A stretch of 64,000 nucleotides of DNA, taken from Clostridium_AD sp937920395. Its GTDB lineage: Bacteria; Bacillota; Clostridia; Clostridiales; Clostridiaceae. The notes under the pieces were generated by a model, which worked only from the letters and a program-made list of their open reading frames with translations, was not told the DNA's origin and did no database searches. The stretch covers positions 1 through 64,000 of the forward strand of contig DAVZGP010000009.1 in NCBI GenBank assembly GCA_052274345.1, given 5' to 3'. Made by a program: the position numbers and the translations under genes. Positions 27,191-36,480 of this stretch are shown piece after piece; position 1 is the stretch's first letter, and every line of letters begins with the position of its first letter.

Positions 27191-27205
27191 AGTTAAATTA
27201 ATTAG

Positions 27206-27237
27206 TATCAGCACTTTAAGAGTGTTGATATTTTTTT
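27206..27237 (+). terminator. terminator of tRNA-Leu(AAG)
   Basis: TATCAGCACT pairs with AGTGTTGATA around TTAAG, followed by seven T residues. Confidence 0.92.
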
Positions 27238-27255
27238 ATTTGAACAAGAAATGCC

Positions 27256-27310
27256 AAAACTTACAACACGTCTATTAGGAGTTTATTCTAGTAGACGTGT
27301 TGTAAGTTTT
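27256..27310. repeat. perfect 19-bp inverted repeat (long hairpin)
   Basis: AAAACTTACAACACGTCTA (27256-27274) is exactly complementary to 27292-27310, with a 17-base loop. It follows the tRNA terminator and lacks a long T run. It could be a second terminator, the hairpin of a small RNA or a small repeat. Confidence 0.6.
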
Positions 27311-27390
27311 AATTTGGTAAACTTAAAGTATAAAAGAATGAATTATAAAATGAAATAAGGAAAAACTAACATCTGAAAGAGGTGTTGTTT

Positions 27391-27516
27391 ATGAAAAATA
27401 AAAATAGTAATGTTAATAAAAATCAAGATAAATCTAATAAAAGTAAAGAAGAGAACCCTGTAGTTATTAATGGTGATACTAATATGAGAAAGCCTGTACG
27501 AGGATTAAGTAAATAG
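27391..27516 (+). CDS. 41-residue hydrophilic peptide
   Basis: The ATG follows GAAAGAGGTG and the frame ends in TAG. The product is rich in Asn, Lys and Ser (starts MKNKNSNVNKNQDK) and ends MRKPVRGLSK. It has its own terminator directly downstream, which supports a real gene. It is unordered in appearance, with no family recognised. Confidence 0.55.
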   Translation: MKNKNSNVNKNQDKSNKSKEENPVVINGDTNMRKPVRGLSK

Positions 27517-27522
27517 TGGCAT

Positions 27523-27557
27523 AAAGAGGATGTAAGTACATCCTCTTTATTTTTTTT
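27523..27557 (+). terminator. terminator after the 41-residue peptide gene
   Basis: AAAGAGGATGTA pairs with TACATCCTCTTT and runs into a T-rich tract. Confidence 0.9.
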
Positions 27558-27631
27558 GTAAAACTAGTATCAAACTCTTACATTTAGCATAAATTGTTAA
27601 TGTATTAATAATATTGAATGGGAGGGTAATT

Positions 27632-28153
27632 ATGAATATAGAAGACAACAATAGTGAAGATATAGACATGATTGAAGAATATGAAATGGTTCCATTACAA
27701 TCTATGATGTACGGATATGACCAAATGAATATGATGTCAAATGTGGGAATGCCCATGGGATCTATTCCGGATGTAAATTTTAATATGGGAATGAATCAAT
27801 ACAGGGGAATAAATCCATGGATGGGTACAGGTCAATTTAATTATGCTAGGTCAATGAATGAATTTAATCAATCCTGTAGAATGTATAGAAATGAAAATAT
27901 GGAAGATGATAGGGACGAAAATAGTGAACTGGGTTATAGTGATAAGTATCAGGATTCAAATCAATATGATAGACCTAGTATGACCTCTTCACCTAATCTT
28001 CAAGTAAGTGAGGTAGATTCTATCGTTGAGAAAATTGAAAGGTATAATCCTGCAATTTTAAGGCGTTTGACTAGGAACGGAAATCCTTATGTAGAAGCAA
28101 GAGAAATAGTTACAAAAATTGTTAAAGTATCTCTTATGTACAAGGATGAATAG
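27632..28153 (+). CDS. Met-rich hypothetical protein (possible spore-associated)
   Basis: A 173-residue protein with ATG 27632 placed after GGGAGGG. The first 100 residues are unusually rich in Met, Asn, Tyr and Gly (YGYDQMNMMSNVGMPMG), a low-complexity composition seen in coat-like proteins. The C-terminal 45 residues are ordered and helical (VEKIERYNPAILRRL, PYVEAREIVTKIVK) and look like a conserved domain. No signal peptide. A spore-coat role is only a guess from composition. Confidence 0.6.
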   Translation: MNIEDNNSEDIDMIEEYEMVPLQSMMYGYDQMNMMSNVGMPMGSIPDVNFNMGMNQYRGINPWMGTGQFNYARSMNEFNQSCRMYRNENMEDDRDENSELGYSDKYQDSNQYDRPSMTSSPNLQVSEVDSIVEKIERYNPAILRRLTRNGNPYVEAREIVTKIVKVSLMYKDE

Positions 28154-28191
28154 AAAATAATCCTTATTTAACATAAAAACAAAATTCATTT

Positions 28192-28233
28192 TTACAATAA
28201 CCCTATAAATTTATAGGGTTATTGTAATTATAT
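28192..28233. terminator. palindromic terminator
   Basis: A perfect 36-bp palindrome centred at 28209-28210 (arm contains ACAATAACCCTATAAA) is followed by T-rich sequence. Confidence 0.75.
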
Positions 28234-28318
28234 TATGTATATTTGTTTTTTTATTCTAAAATAAACTTTTGAATAATAATATTATAAATAAGGACTTATT
28301 AAGTTAGGGGATGTTAAA

Positions 28319-29047
28319 GTGAGATATACAAGGTACAATTACAAACCACCTAAGAAAAATAACAATTTTATAATTGTTATTACATTAACATTAATAGTTG
28401 CTATTGCTTTGGGCACTGTTTTTTCAAAACTTCTACCTAATAATAGTAAAATAGCGAGCGCAGATAATAAAAGCACTAAGGTAAGTTTGTTAAAGGATAC
28501 AAAAACAAATAAAGTTAGTGTGGATGTTTCTAAAGATACAACTCAAGATAGTAGTAAAGAGTATGTAGCATTACAATGTGGCGTGTTTACCAAAATGGCA
28601 ACTGCATTGGCACTAAAAAATAGTTTAGCTGACTATGGTACACCATTTATTGTTGTGGAAGATAAGTTAAATAAAGTTATACTTGGTGTATATCCTAAAG
28701 GTGGAGCTGATAACATTATTAAGCAGCTTACGGCAAAAAAAATAATTTATGCAAAAATTAATTTTAAGCTACAGGGTAATGATTTAACAAGCGCGCAAAC
28801 TAATGAAATGATTAGTGCGGATATTAAAATATTAAATAAGCTTTCGGAGAAAAATACTAAGGCATATACAACTGCAGAATTAAAAAAATGGGTGGGTGCA
28901 TTAGGCGGTGCAGATAAGACAAATAAAAGTTACGCCTCAATGACTACGATAAAATCATATTTAACGACACTTCCAAAAGTATTAGAAAAAGACAAAGCAG
29001 AGGATGGATATATATATATATATAAATTTATAAAGAAACAGATATAA
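28319..29047 (+). CDS. SPOR-domain membrane protein
   Basis: A 242-residue protein. A short basic N-terminus is followed by one membrane helix (about residues 17-38). An extracellular linker leads to a SPOR-like domain (YVALQCGVFTKMATALALK, NKVILGVYPKGG) that in other proteins binds denuded glycan at the septum. The remaining C-terminal part is helical and unassigned. It probably works in division or in cortex/septal wall. It starts with GTG; a strong terminator follows. Confidence 0.75.
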   Translation: MRYTRYNYKPPKKNNNFIIVITLTLIVAIALGTVFSKLLPNNSKIASADNKSTKVSLLKDTKTNKVSVDVSKDTTQDSSKEYVALQCGVFTKMATALALKNSLADYGTPFIVVEDKLNKVILGVYPKGGADNIIKQLTAKKIIYAKINFKLQGNDLTSAQTNEMISADIKILNKLSEKNTKAYTTAELKKWVGALGGADKTNKSYASMTTIKSYLTTLPKVLEKDKAEDGYIYIYKFIKKQI

Positions 29048-29124
29048 TTGCAAATTTATATGTTTATTTTACATACTAATTAGATTATATATCATTAAAA
29101 TGATTAGAAATGGTAAAAACAGTG

Positions 29125-29163
29125 AAAATACAAATAGAGTATTAAATCTATTTGTATTTTTTT
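29125..29163 (+). terminator. terminator after the SPOR-domain gene
   Basis: AAAATACAAATAGA pairs exactly with TCTATTTGTATTTT, followed by further T residues. Confidence 0.92.
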
Positions 29164-29304
29164 ACGTTGGATTAATGGTGTAAAATGTATTGATTATATT
29201 AAAATAAATATAAATTTTTTTTGAATAATAATTTAATGCACTTGTGTATGAATTTATTAAATGTTAAAATGTATAAGATATATAAGTAAGGTGGGAGGTA
29301 CAAT

Positions 29305-29565
29305 TTGAAAAGCGCAGAAAGAAAAAATCCATATTTTGTTTTTTTTATAATGATAGGAGCTATTTCTGGAAGTTGCATAGGTGAGCTATTAGGAGACAAC
29401 GTGGTGGCACTTAAATTTTTGAAGAGTACATACACCATAGGTACAAGTAATCCTATGCTTATAGATTTTAAAGTCTTTGCAGTAACTTTCGGTATAAATT
29501 TTAATATAAGTATTATGACTATTATAGGCATTATTTTGGCAATAATATTATATAGAAAATATTAG
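29305..29565 (+). CDS. DUF4321 small membrane protein
   Basis: An 86-residue protein with two membrane helices (about 10-28 and 62-82) joined by a short loop, the DUF4321 layout often found just before maf in clostridia. TTG 29305 follows GGGAGGT. It is the first gene of the maf-radC-mreBCD unit. Function unknown; context suggests the cell envelope or division. Confidence 0.75.
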   Translation: MKSAERKNPYFVFFIMIGAISGSCIGELLGDNVVALKFLKSTYTIGTSNPMLIDFKVFAVTFGINFNISIMTIIGIILAIILYRKY

Positions 29566-29575
29566 GAGTGATGTA

Positions 29576-30151
29576 GTGGATATTATTTTAGCTTCTGCCT
29601 CGCCGCGAAGGGCTGAACTTTTAAAAAAAATAACTAGTAATTTTGAGATAATGGAAAGCGACTTTGAAGAAAGTGACATATTATTTTCTGGAAATTGTGG
29701 GGACTACGTTATGACCTTAGCAAAAGGTAAGGCTATAGCTATTTGTAATAGCGTGAAAAAACCTGCTATTATAATAGGTTGCGATACTGTTGTTTACTTT
29801 AAGGGTAAAGTGCTTGGAAAACCTAAAGATATTTATGAGGCTTTTAAAATGCTTAGCGATTTAAGTAACAATACACATGAGGTATATACAGGCATTGCGG
29901 TAATAAATGCTCAGACTCAGGAAATTAATACTGATTATGTTTGTACAAAAGTAAAATTTTCAAAGTTATCAGACAAAGAAATAAATAATTACATAGAATC
30001 AAAAGAGCCATTAGACATGGCTGGAGCTTATGCAATACAAGGAGGAGCATCTTTATTTGTTCAAGAAATAGAGGGCTGTTACTATAGTGTAGTGGGGTTG
30101 CCAGTGAATAAATTATATTATATGTTAAGGGAAATGGGGGTCAATCTATAA
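29576..30151 (+). CDS. maf: Maf nucleoside-triphosphate pyrophosphatase
   Basis: A 191-residue house-cleaning enzyme that hydrolyses non-canonical or pyrimidine nucleoside triphosphates to monophosphates. The signature ILASASPRRAELL is at the N-terminus, then GCDTVVYFKGKVLGKP and GAYAIQGGA near the C-terminus. It starts with GTG behind AGGAGTGATG. radC starts 11 bases downstream. Confidence 0.94.
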   Translation: MDIILASASPRRAELLKKITSNFEIMESDFEESDILFSGNCGDYVMTLAKGKAIAICNSVKKPAIIIGCDTVVYFKGKVLGKPKDIYEAFKMLSDLSNNTHEVYTGIAVINAQTQEINTDYVCTKVKFSKLSDKEINNYIESKEPLDMAGAYAIQGGASLFVQEIEGCYYSVVGLPVNKLYYMLREMGVNL

Positions 30152-30162
30152 GGGAGTTGTTT

Positions 30163-30849
30163 ATGGGTATGACGTTCAAAATCATGGATTTGCCTCAAAA
30201 TGAAAGACCAAGGGAAAAATTGTTAAGATATGGTGCTGAAAATTTATCAAACAATGAACTATTAGCTATAATACTTAGAATAGGATCAAAAAATGAAAAT
30301 ATTATAAGTCTTTGTAGTAGAATAATAGCTGAGTGTGGCGGACTAAATGGACTTTTCAGTTCAAGTGCAGAGGAATTTATGAATTTAAAAGGTGTTGGTA
30401 AAGCCAAAGCTACACAACTTTTAGCACTTATAGAAATTTCAAAAAGATTTAGAAGCTATAAATCAGGAGAAGAATATAAAATTACATCACCAAAAGATGT
30501 TGCACAGTACCTTATGGAGGAAATGAGATACCTAAAAAAGGAATATCTTAAATTGGTAATGCTAAACACAAAAAATGTAATTATTAGTATAAAAGATATC
30601 TCAATTGGTAATTTGAATACTTCAATAGTTCATCCAAGAGAAGTTTTTTACGAAGCTATTAAAAAGTGTAGTGCGTCCGTTGTTATTTGTCACAATCACC
30701 CGTCAGGAGACCCAACTCCTAGTAAAGAAGACATAAACATTACTATAAGACTTAAAGAATGTGGCAAATTATTGGGAATAGAGCTGCTTGATCATATAAT
30801 TATTGGTAACGGAGTTTATACGAGTTTAAAAGAAAAAGGAATGCTTTAG
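30163..30849 (+). CDS. radC: RadC family JAMM/MPN protein
   Basis: A 228-residue protein. A helix-hairpin-helix segment (FMNLKGVGKAKATQLLAL) precedes the JAMM zinc motif HNHPSGDPTPSKED. The early assignment to DNA repair is not upheld in other bacteria, and the true substrate is unknown. ATG 30163 is six bases after AGGGAG. The gene sits between maf and mreB, the conserved Firmicute order. Confidence 0.93.
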   Translation: MGMTFKIMDLPQNERPREKLLRYGAENLSNNELLAIILRIGSKNENIISLCSRIIAECGGLNGLFSSSAEEFMNLKGVGKAKATQLLALIEISKRFRSYKSGEEYKITSPKDVAQYLMEEMRYLKKEYLKLVMLNTKNVIISIKDISIGNLNTSIVHPREVFYEAIKKCSASVVICHNHPSGDPTPSKEDINITIRLKECGKLLGIELLDHIIIGNGVYTSLKEKGML

Positions 30850-30869
30850 ATATGAGAGGAGAAATTATA

Positions 30870-31877
30870 ATGGGAATATTCGGAACGTCTCGTGATATGG
30901 GAATAGATTTAGGAACAGCAAATACATTAGTTTACTTGAAGGGGAAAGGAATTGTATTAAGAGAACCTTCGGTTGTAGCTATAAATATAAATACTAATAA
31001 AGTTCTAGCCGTTGGTGAAGAAGCTAAACAAATGATAGGTAGAACTCCAGGTAACATAGTTGCTATACGTCCTATGAAAGATGGAGTAATTGCAGATTTT
31101 GATATTACTGAAAAAATGCTTAGACATTTTATAAGTAAAGTTAGTCCAAAAGGATTTACAAGTCCAAGAATTGTAGTTGGATATCCATCTGGCGTAACTG
31201 AGGTTGAAAAAAGAGCAATAGAGGGAGCAACTAAAAGTGCCGGAGCAAGAGATGCATATTTAATGGAAGAACCATTTGCAGCAGCCATTGGAGCAGGACT
31301 TCCTGTAAATGAGCCAACTGGAAGTATGATAGTGGATATTGGTGGAGGAACTACAGAGGTTGCCATAATATCACTTGGTGGAATTGTAACGTGCAAATCG
31401 TTAAGAGTTGCAGGTGATGAATTCGATCAATCTATAATAGCTTTTGTTAAGAAACAATATAGTCTTATGATAGGTGAGAGAACTGCAGAAAATATTAAAA
31501 TGGAACTTGGGTCAGTATATGAACAAGAAGATGATGATATGAGTATGGAGATAACAGGAAGAGATCTAATAACAGGACTTCCAAAAGTTATAGAGGTAAC
31601 ACAAAAGGAAGTAAGAGAAGCACTAAGTGAGCCAGTTCAATCGATAATTGAAGCAATAATAACAACCCTTGAAAAAACCCCACCAGAGCTTGCATCAGAT
31701 ATAATGGAAAAAGGAATTATGTTAACTGGTGGAGGAGCGCTTCTAAAAGGAATAGATGCACTTATCAACAGGGAAACACATATGCCTGTACACATAGCTG
31801 AAAACCCACTTGATTGTGTTGCTATAGGAGCAGGAAAAGCTCTCGATAATATAGATGTTATGAGTAAAAGAAGGTAA
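30870..31877 (+). CDS. mreB: rod-shape-determining actin homologue MreB
   Basis: A 335-residue actin-fold ATPase that forms membrane-bound filaments and guides lateral wall synthesis. Nucleotide-binding loops are visible: MGIDLGTANTLVY (phosphate 1), VDIGGGTTEVAII (phosphate 2) and LTGGGALLKGID (adenosine). ATG 30870 lies seven bases after AGAGGAGA; ATG 30852 is too far upstream. mreC begins two bases after the stop codon. Confidence 0.97.
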   Translation: MGIFGTSRDMGIDLGTANTLVYLKGKGIVLREPSVVAININTNKVLAVGEEAKQMIGRTPGNIVAIRPMKDGVIADFDITEKMLRHFISKVSPKGFTSPRIVVGYPSGVTEVEKRAIEGATKSAGARDAYLMEEPFAAAIGAGLPVNEPTGSMIVDIGGGTTEVAIISLGGIVTCKSLRVAGDEFDQSIIAFVKKQYSLMIGERTAENIKMELGSVYEQEDDDMSMEITGRDLITGLPKVIEVTQKEVREALSEPVQSIIEAIITTLEKTPPELASDIMEKGIMLTGGGALLKGIDALINRETHMPVHIAENPLDCVAIGAGKALDNIDVMSKRR

Positions 31878-31879
31878 AT

Positions 31880-32731
31880 ATGAGATTTTTAAAAAATAAA
31901 CTGGCAGTAGTTATTATATTACTGTCAGTTACCTTTTTATCACTAATAGGTTATAGTGTAAACCGAGAGAAAATGTCTTTTGTGGAAAATGGTGTTGGGG
32001 TAACAATAAATTCAGTACAAGGTGTGTTTTTTAATGGCTTTTTTAAAATAAAAAATTCTTTTAAGTTTATAACTAACATTTCAAATGTTAAGAAGGAAAA
32101 TGAAGAACTTAAGAAGACTAACAGTGAGTTACAATCCAAAGCACTAGAATATACTGCCTCAATAAAGGAAAATGAGAGATTAAGGCAAATGTATAAATTT
32201 TCAACTAAAAATGCTCAATATAATTATGTAGGTGCTGATATAAATGGGTTATGTGGTAATAGTTTTTCAGATGGATTTACAATAAACAAGGGTGAAAATA
32301 AAGGCATAAAAAAAGGAATGGTTGCTATAACCGGGGATGGACTTGTAGGACAAGTTACATCAGTGGGTGATAATTGGTCAATAGTACAGTGTTTATCTAA
32401 TGAAAATATCGCAGTGGCTGGGCTTGTTGATAAAACAAGAGATAATAATGGTATTGTCAAAGGATATACAGATGCTAAAAATAAATCGCTTGCACAAATA
32501 CAACGTCTTTCTTTAGATTCAAAAATAAAGAAAGGTGATGTAATAATGACATCTGGACTTGGACGAATATATCCAGCCGGAATAAGAATTGGAAGTGTCC
32601 TAAGTGTGCATGAGGATAAGGGTGAAGTAATGAAGAGTGCCATAATAAAACCATATGTAGATTTTTCGAAAATAGAAGAAGTTTTTATTGTCGTACCAAA
32701 AGATACAACAGCTGGAGAAATAAAATATTAG
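31880..32731 (+). CDS. mreC: rod-shape-determining protein MreC
   Basis: A 283-residue bitopic protein: membrane helix at about 7-26, a coiled coil (about 65-110, rich in Glu/Lys and ending KENERLRQMYKF), then the beta-barrel domain (VGADINGLCGNSFSDGFTINKG, TSGLGRIYPAGIRIGSV). It links MreB to the extracellular wall enzymes. Confidence 0.95.
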   Translation: MRFLKNKLAVVIILLSVTFLSLIGYSVNREKMSFVENGVGVTINSVQGVFFNGFFKIKNSFKFITNISNVKKENEELKKTNSELQSKALEYTASIKENERLRQMYKFSTKNAQYNYVGADINGLCGNSFSDGFTINKGENKGIKKGMVAITGDGLVGQVTSVGDNWSIVQCLSNENIAVAGLVDKTRDNNGIVKGYTDAKNKSLAQIQRLSLDSKIKKGDVIMTSGLGRIYPAGIRIGSVLSVHEDKGEVMKSAIIKPYVDFSKIEEVFIVVPKDTTAGEIKY

Positions 32732-32741
32732 GGGTTGGATT

Positions 32742-33233
32742 ATGAAGAGGATATTAACAATAGTGCTTTTATGTATTCTATTTCTAATATTAGATAATAC
32801 TTTAATGCCTTTACTTAAGATAAATGGTGCATATCCAAGCCTATTATTTGTATTTGCATTGTGCTACTCTATTGTTAGTTCTCCAAGGGACGCAATAATA
32901 ATTGGAGTTTTCACTGGTGCACTTCAGGATGTGTATTTTTTTAATGCGTTTGGAATCAATATGTTAAGCAATATGCTTATGTGTTTTGTAGCTGCATATA
33001 TAGGTAAAAGTATATTTCTTGAAAAATCTTTTTTCCCAATAATATCATCTTTTGTGTTAAGTTTAGTAAAGGGTTTAATAGTATTTTCTCTATTGTTTTT
33101 TATAAAACAAAATATGTATATGGGAGTAATAATATATCAAGCAATATACAATTTGGTAGTTTCTATTTTTATGTATAAATTTGCATACAAACTATCCCAG
33201 AAGCAATATATGAAGCGGGAGTGGAAGTTTTAA
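32742..33233 (+). CDS. mreD: rod-shape-determining protein MreD
   Basis: A 163-residue membrane protein with five or six helices, as expected for MreD (SLLFVFALCYSIVSSPRDA, GALQDVYFFNAFGINML). It ends the mre unit. In many clostridia the class B PBP2 gene follows before minC; here a terminator follows instead. Confidence 0.92.
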   Translation: MKRILTIVLLCILFLILDNTLMPLLKINGAYPSLLFVFALCYSIVSSPRDAIIIGVFTGALQDVYFFNAFGINMLSNMLMCFVAAYIGKSIFLEKSFFPIISSFVLSLVKGLIVFSLLFFIKQNMYMGVIIYQAIYNLVVSIFMYKFAYKLSQKQYMKREWKF

Positions 33234-33280
33234 CAAAAGTATTTCTAAATTATTATTAAAAGGTCGATAGAATACTTAAT

Positions 33281-33320
33281 AAATAAACTCTGACAAATTT
33301 GTTTGTTGGAGTTTATTTAA
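33281..33320 (+). terminator. terminator after mreD
   Basis: AAATAAACTC pairs exactly with GAGTTTATTT, with an inner CAAA/TTTG. It separates mreBCD from minCDE. Confidence 0.7.
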
Positions 33321-33520
33321 ATTTATAAGGATAAATATATATATATAAATATTAATATTAAAATTAAGCAGGAATTTACTTGCATTATGTTGAAATAATA
33401 AGATAAGCTAAGTTATGTAACAGTTCAATTATGGGGTAAAATAATTAATAACTGATTTAGGGGCTTTTTATTTATTTTAGTGTCCCATATACACCAGATG
33501 AGAGCTAGGAGGTTAAAATT

Positions 33521-34153
33521 ATGGTTACAGATAAAATTGTTATTAAAGGAAATAAAGAAGGACTAAATGTAGTTATAAATATGAACCATTTTAGTGATTT
33601 TGATGATATGCTAGAAGCTTTAATTGCTAAGCTTGCGCAGGGAAGGAAATTTTACAAAGGTAGTACTTTAAAAATAACTACTGAACTAAAATACATAAAT
33701 GAGAGGGAAAGTAGAAAATTAAAGGAAATCTTATTTGATGAATTTTTAATCAGTGATTGTATTTTTCAGAATCAAGATGAACCTATTGGAAATGTGTTTA
33801 CTGGCATATATGAAGGAAGAACTAAATTTTTAAGGAAAACAATAAGAAGTGGACAAAGCATAAATTATCCTGGCAACATAATTATAATTGGTGATGTAAA
33901 TCCAGGAGCTGAAATTTATGCAGCAGGAAATATAATTGTATTTGGTACTTTAAGAGGAGTTGTTCATGCAGGTTCTAACGGAAATGAAAAAGCTATAATT
34001 GCTGCATTTAGGTTAGAACCTCAAATACTCCAGATCGGTGGCGTTGTAACGAGGTCTCCTGAAGACGAAGTTAAACCTAAATATCCTGAGGTTGCAAAAA
34101 TTAAAAATGGAAATATTATTGTAGAACCGTATTTACCTAATAAATATATTTAA
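33521..34153 (+). CDS. minC: septum-site inhibitor MinC
   Basis: A 210-residue FtsZ-polymerisation inhibitor. The N-terminal domain (1-95) inhibits FtsZ. The C-terminal beta-helix (IIIIGDVNPGAEIYAAGN, VFGTLRGVVHAGSNGN, ARAAFRLEP-like AAFRLEPQILQIGG) binds MinD and forms dimers. The ATG follows CTAGGAGG. First gene of minCDE. Confidence 0.95.
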   Translation: MVTDKIVIKGNKEGLNVVINMNHFSDFDDMLEALIAKLAQGRKFYKGSTLKITTELKYINERESRKLKEILFDEFLISDCIFQNQDEPIGNVFTGIYEGRTKFLRKTIRSGQSINYPGNIIIIGDVNPGAEIYAAGNIIVFGTLRGVVHAGSNGNEKAIIAAFRLEPQILQIGGVVTRSPEDEVKPKYPEVAKIKNGNIIVEPYLPNKYI

Positions 34154-34166
34154 TGGAGGAATTCAC

Positions 34167-34970
34167 ATGGGAGAATCTATAGTTATAACTTCGGGTAAGG
34201 GTGGCGTAGGTAAAACGACGACCACAGCGAATATTGGAACAGCTATTGCATCAATGGATAAGAAGGTTGTAGTAATTGATGGAGATACAGGACTTAGAAA
34301 CCTTGATGTTTTGATGGGACTTGAGAATAGAGTGGTATTTACATTGGTAGATGTTATTGAAAAAAGATGTAGACTAAAACAAGCCCTAATAAAAGACAAA
34401 AGATTTAATAACTTATTTTTATTGCCAACAGCTCAAACAAGAGATAAAAATGATATTAATATAAAAGATATGCTTATGGTTGTAAATGAGTTAAAGGAAG
34501 AGTTTGATTATGTTATTATAGACTGTCCTGCTGGGATTGAGCAAGGATTTGAAAATGCTATAGTTGGAGCAGATAGAGCTATTATAGTTGTAAATCCGGA
34601 ACTTACTTCTGTAAGAGATGCTGATAGGGTAATAGGGAAATTGGATTCCAAAGGAATTGATAGACATGAGGTTATAATTAACAGAATGAACTATGAGATG
34701 ACAAAGAATGGGGACATGTTGTCTGTAGATGATATTATAGAGTGCCTTGCAATTAAATTAATTGGAGTTGTGCCAGATGATAGGAAGGTTACAATTTCTA
34801 CTAATAAGGGTGAGCCGATTGTTCTTGATGAGAAGTCAATTGCTGGACTCGCTTTTAAAAACATAGCAAGGAGAATAATGGGAGAGGAAGTAACCTATGC
34901 TTCATTAAATGGAGCGTCAAGTGAGGCAGGATTTTTTGCTGCTATAAAAAGGATGTTTAAAGCAATATAA
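34167..34970 (+). CDS. minD: septum-site ATPase MinD
   Basis: A 267-residue membrane-associated ATPase. The deviant Walker A GKGGVGKTTTTANIG is at the N-terminus, with DGDTGLRNLDVLMG and DYVIIDCPAGIE (Walker B) after it. The C-terminal amphipathic helix (FFAAIKRMFKAI) is the membrane-targeting sequence. It recruits MinC and is stimulated by MinE. Confidence 0.97.
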   Translation: MGESIVITSGKGGVGKTTTTANIGTAIASMDKKVVVIDGDTGLRNLDVLMGLENRVVFTLVDVIEKRCRLKQALIKDKRFNNLFLLPTAQTRDKNDINIKDMLMVVNELKEEFDYVIIDCPAGIEQGFENAIVGADRAIIVVNPELTSVRDADRVIGKLDSKGIDRHEVIINRMNYEMTKNGDMLSVDDIIECLAIKLIGVVPDDRKVTISTNKGEPIVLDEKSIAGLAFKNIARRIMGEEVTYASLNGASSEAGFFAAIKRMFKAI

Positions 34971-34983
34971 AGGGGGGACATAG

Positions 34984-35247
34984 ATGAATTTATTTAAAAT
35001 ATTTTCTAACAAAATTTTCTCAAAGGATATTGCAAGTGATAGATTAAAACTAATTTTAATACATGATAGAGCAGATATTTCACCTGATTTTTTGGAAATG
35101 ATCAAAAGTGATATATTACAGGTTATTTCAAAATACGCTGAAATAGAAACTGGAGATATTGAGGTTAGATTAACAACAACGGATGAGTATGAAGGAAATT
35201 CACCGGCGCTAATTGCAAATATTCCAATAAAAAAGATAAAAAGATAA
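34984..35247 (+). CDS. minE: topological specificity factor MinE
   Basis: An 87-residue protein. The N-terminal amphipathic and MinD-contact segment (SKDIASDRLKLILIHDR) precedes the dimer domain (ISPDFLEMIKSDILQVI, then the VRLTT strand). Having MinE with MinCD points to Min oscillation rather than a DivIVA-only system. Confidence 0.95.
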   Translation: MNLFKIFSNKIFSKDIASDRLKLILIHDRADISPDFLEMIKSDILQVISKYAEIETGDIEVRLTTTDEYEGNSPALIANIPIKKIKR

Positions 35248-35254
35248 GAGTCCT

Positions 35255-35300
35255 AAGCTATGTATAATTAACAACTTATGCATAGCTATTTTATTTTTAT
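35255..35300 (+). terminator. terminator after minE
   Basis: AGCTATGTATAA pairs with TTATGCATAGCT (one wobble), followed by T-rich sequence. TATAAT at about 35304, just after, may serve rodA. Confidence 0.8.
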
Positions 35301-35361
35301 ATGATATAATCATATTTGTTACGAGCTGAGAAGCAGCACGAAGATGGAGGTTGGTTAAATC

Positions 35362-36480
35362 ATGAAATTTTTACAAAACTTAAGACTTAATAAAAAGCTT
35401 TTAAGAGAATTAGATTATATTACAATTATAAGTGCGACTTGCATCGTGATTTTTGGATGTATAAATATTTATAGTGCTAAATACAAGAGTGGTACTGGAA
35501 ATTATTATCTTGAAAAGCAAATTGCATCTATGTTATTAGGTCTTATTGTAGTATATTTCCTTTTAGTATTTGATTATATGATAATAGAAAATTACGCTGT
35601 TATAATATATTGGGCTGGCGTTTTATTATTAATAATTGGTGATATATTTGGAAAAGTTACCAATGGTGCTAATTCTTGGATAAATTTTGGTCCGATTAAT
35701 TTACAACCATCAGAATTTGCAAAAATAGGCATGATAATAATGATTGCAAAGCAATTAGATGAAATGGAAGGTAAAATTAACAATCTTAAAAATTTGCTTA
35801 TACTAATAGGTTATGCTGCCGTGCCAATGATTTTAATTGTTATTCAACCAGATATGGGAATGACTATGGTTAGTTTTTTCATAGTACTTGGAATATTCTT
35901 TTGTATAGGTCTTGATAAAAAAATAATAATTGGAGGAATAACATCAATTTTTATCTTAGTTGTAGGTGCATGGAATTCACCAATTTTTCAAAGTTATTGG
36001 AAAGGGAGACTTACATCTTTTTTACATCCAGAGAAAAATGCAAGTGGTTCTGGACTTCAGCTTATCCAATCAAAACTTGCAATAGGTTCAGGCGGATTTT
36101 TGGGACGTGGATTTGGAAAAGGCGTGCAATTTAATTCTGTTCCAGAAAATCATACTGATTTTATTTTTGCTGTTTTAGCAGAAGAGTGGGGATTTATTGG
36201 TGCTTTTGTATTGCTATTATTATATGGTATTCTTATATATAGATTAATAAAAATTGCGAAAGGTTCTAAAGATATTTTTGGAACTGTATTGTGTATAGGG
36301 TTTATATCTAATTTGTTGTTTTCAATAATGCAAAATATTGGTATGACTATGGGGCTTATGCCTATTACAGGAATAACACTTCCATTTATGAGTTATGGCG
36401 GAAGTTCACTCCTAACAAGCTTTATAGCATTAGGACTTGTTTTAAATGTAGGGATGAGAAGAAAGAAAATAAACTTTTGA
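35362..36480 (+). CDS. rodA: RodA/FtsW/SpoVE-family peptidoglycan glycosyltransferase
   Basis: A 372-residue SEDS-family protein with about ten membrane helices that polymerises lipid II together with a class B PBP. Family blocks are visible: WINFGPINLQPSEFAKI, QPDMGMTMV, PENHTDFIFAVLAEEWGF and the C-terminal GITLPFMSYGGSS. Its position after minCDE points to RodA rather than FtsW. No PBP2 gene is adjacent. Confidence 0.93.
   Translation: MKFLQNLRLNKKLLRELDYITIISATCIVIFGCINIYSAKYKSGTGNYYLEKQIASMLLGLIVVYFLLVFDYMIIENYAVIIYWAGVLLLIIGDIFGKVTNGANSWINFGPINLQPSEFAKIGMIIMIAKQLDEMEGKINNLKNLLILIGYAAVPMILIVIQPDMGMTMVSFFIVLGIFFCIGLDKKIIIGGITSIFILVVGAWNSPIFQSYWKGRLTSFLHPEKNASGSGLQLIQSKLAIGSGGFLGRGFGKGVQFNSVPENHTDFIFAVLAEEWGFIGAFVLLLLYGILIYRLIKIAKGSKDIFGTVLCIGFISNLLFSIMQNIGMTMGLMPITGITLPFMSYGGSSLLTSFIALGLVLNVGMRRKKINF

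Noticed and set aside
33234..33520. Remnant of a PBP2 gene
   Set aside because: No frame in this gap shows SxxK, SxN or KTG motifs or any PBP-like stretch. It holds only a terminator and the minC upstream region.
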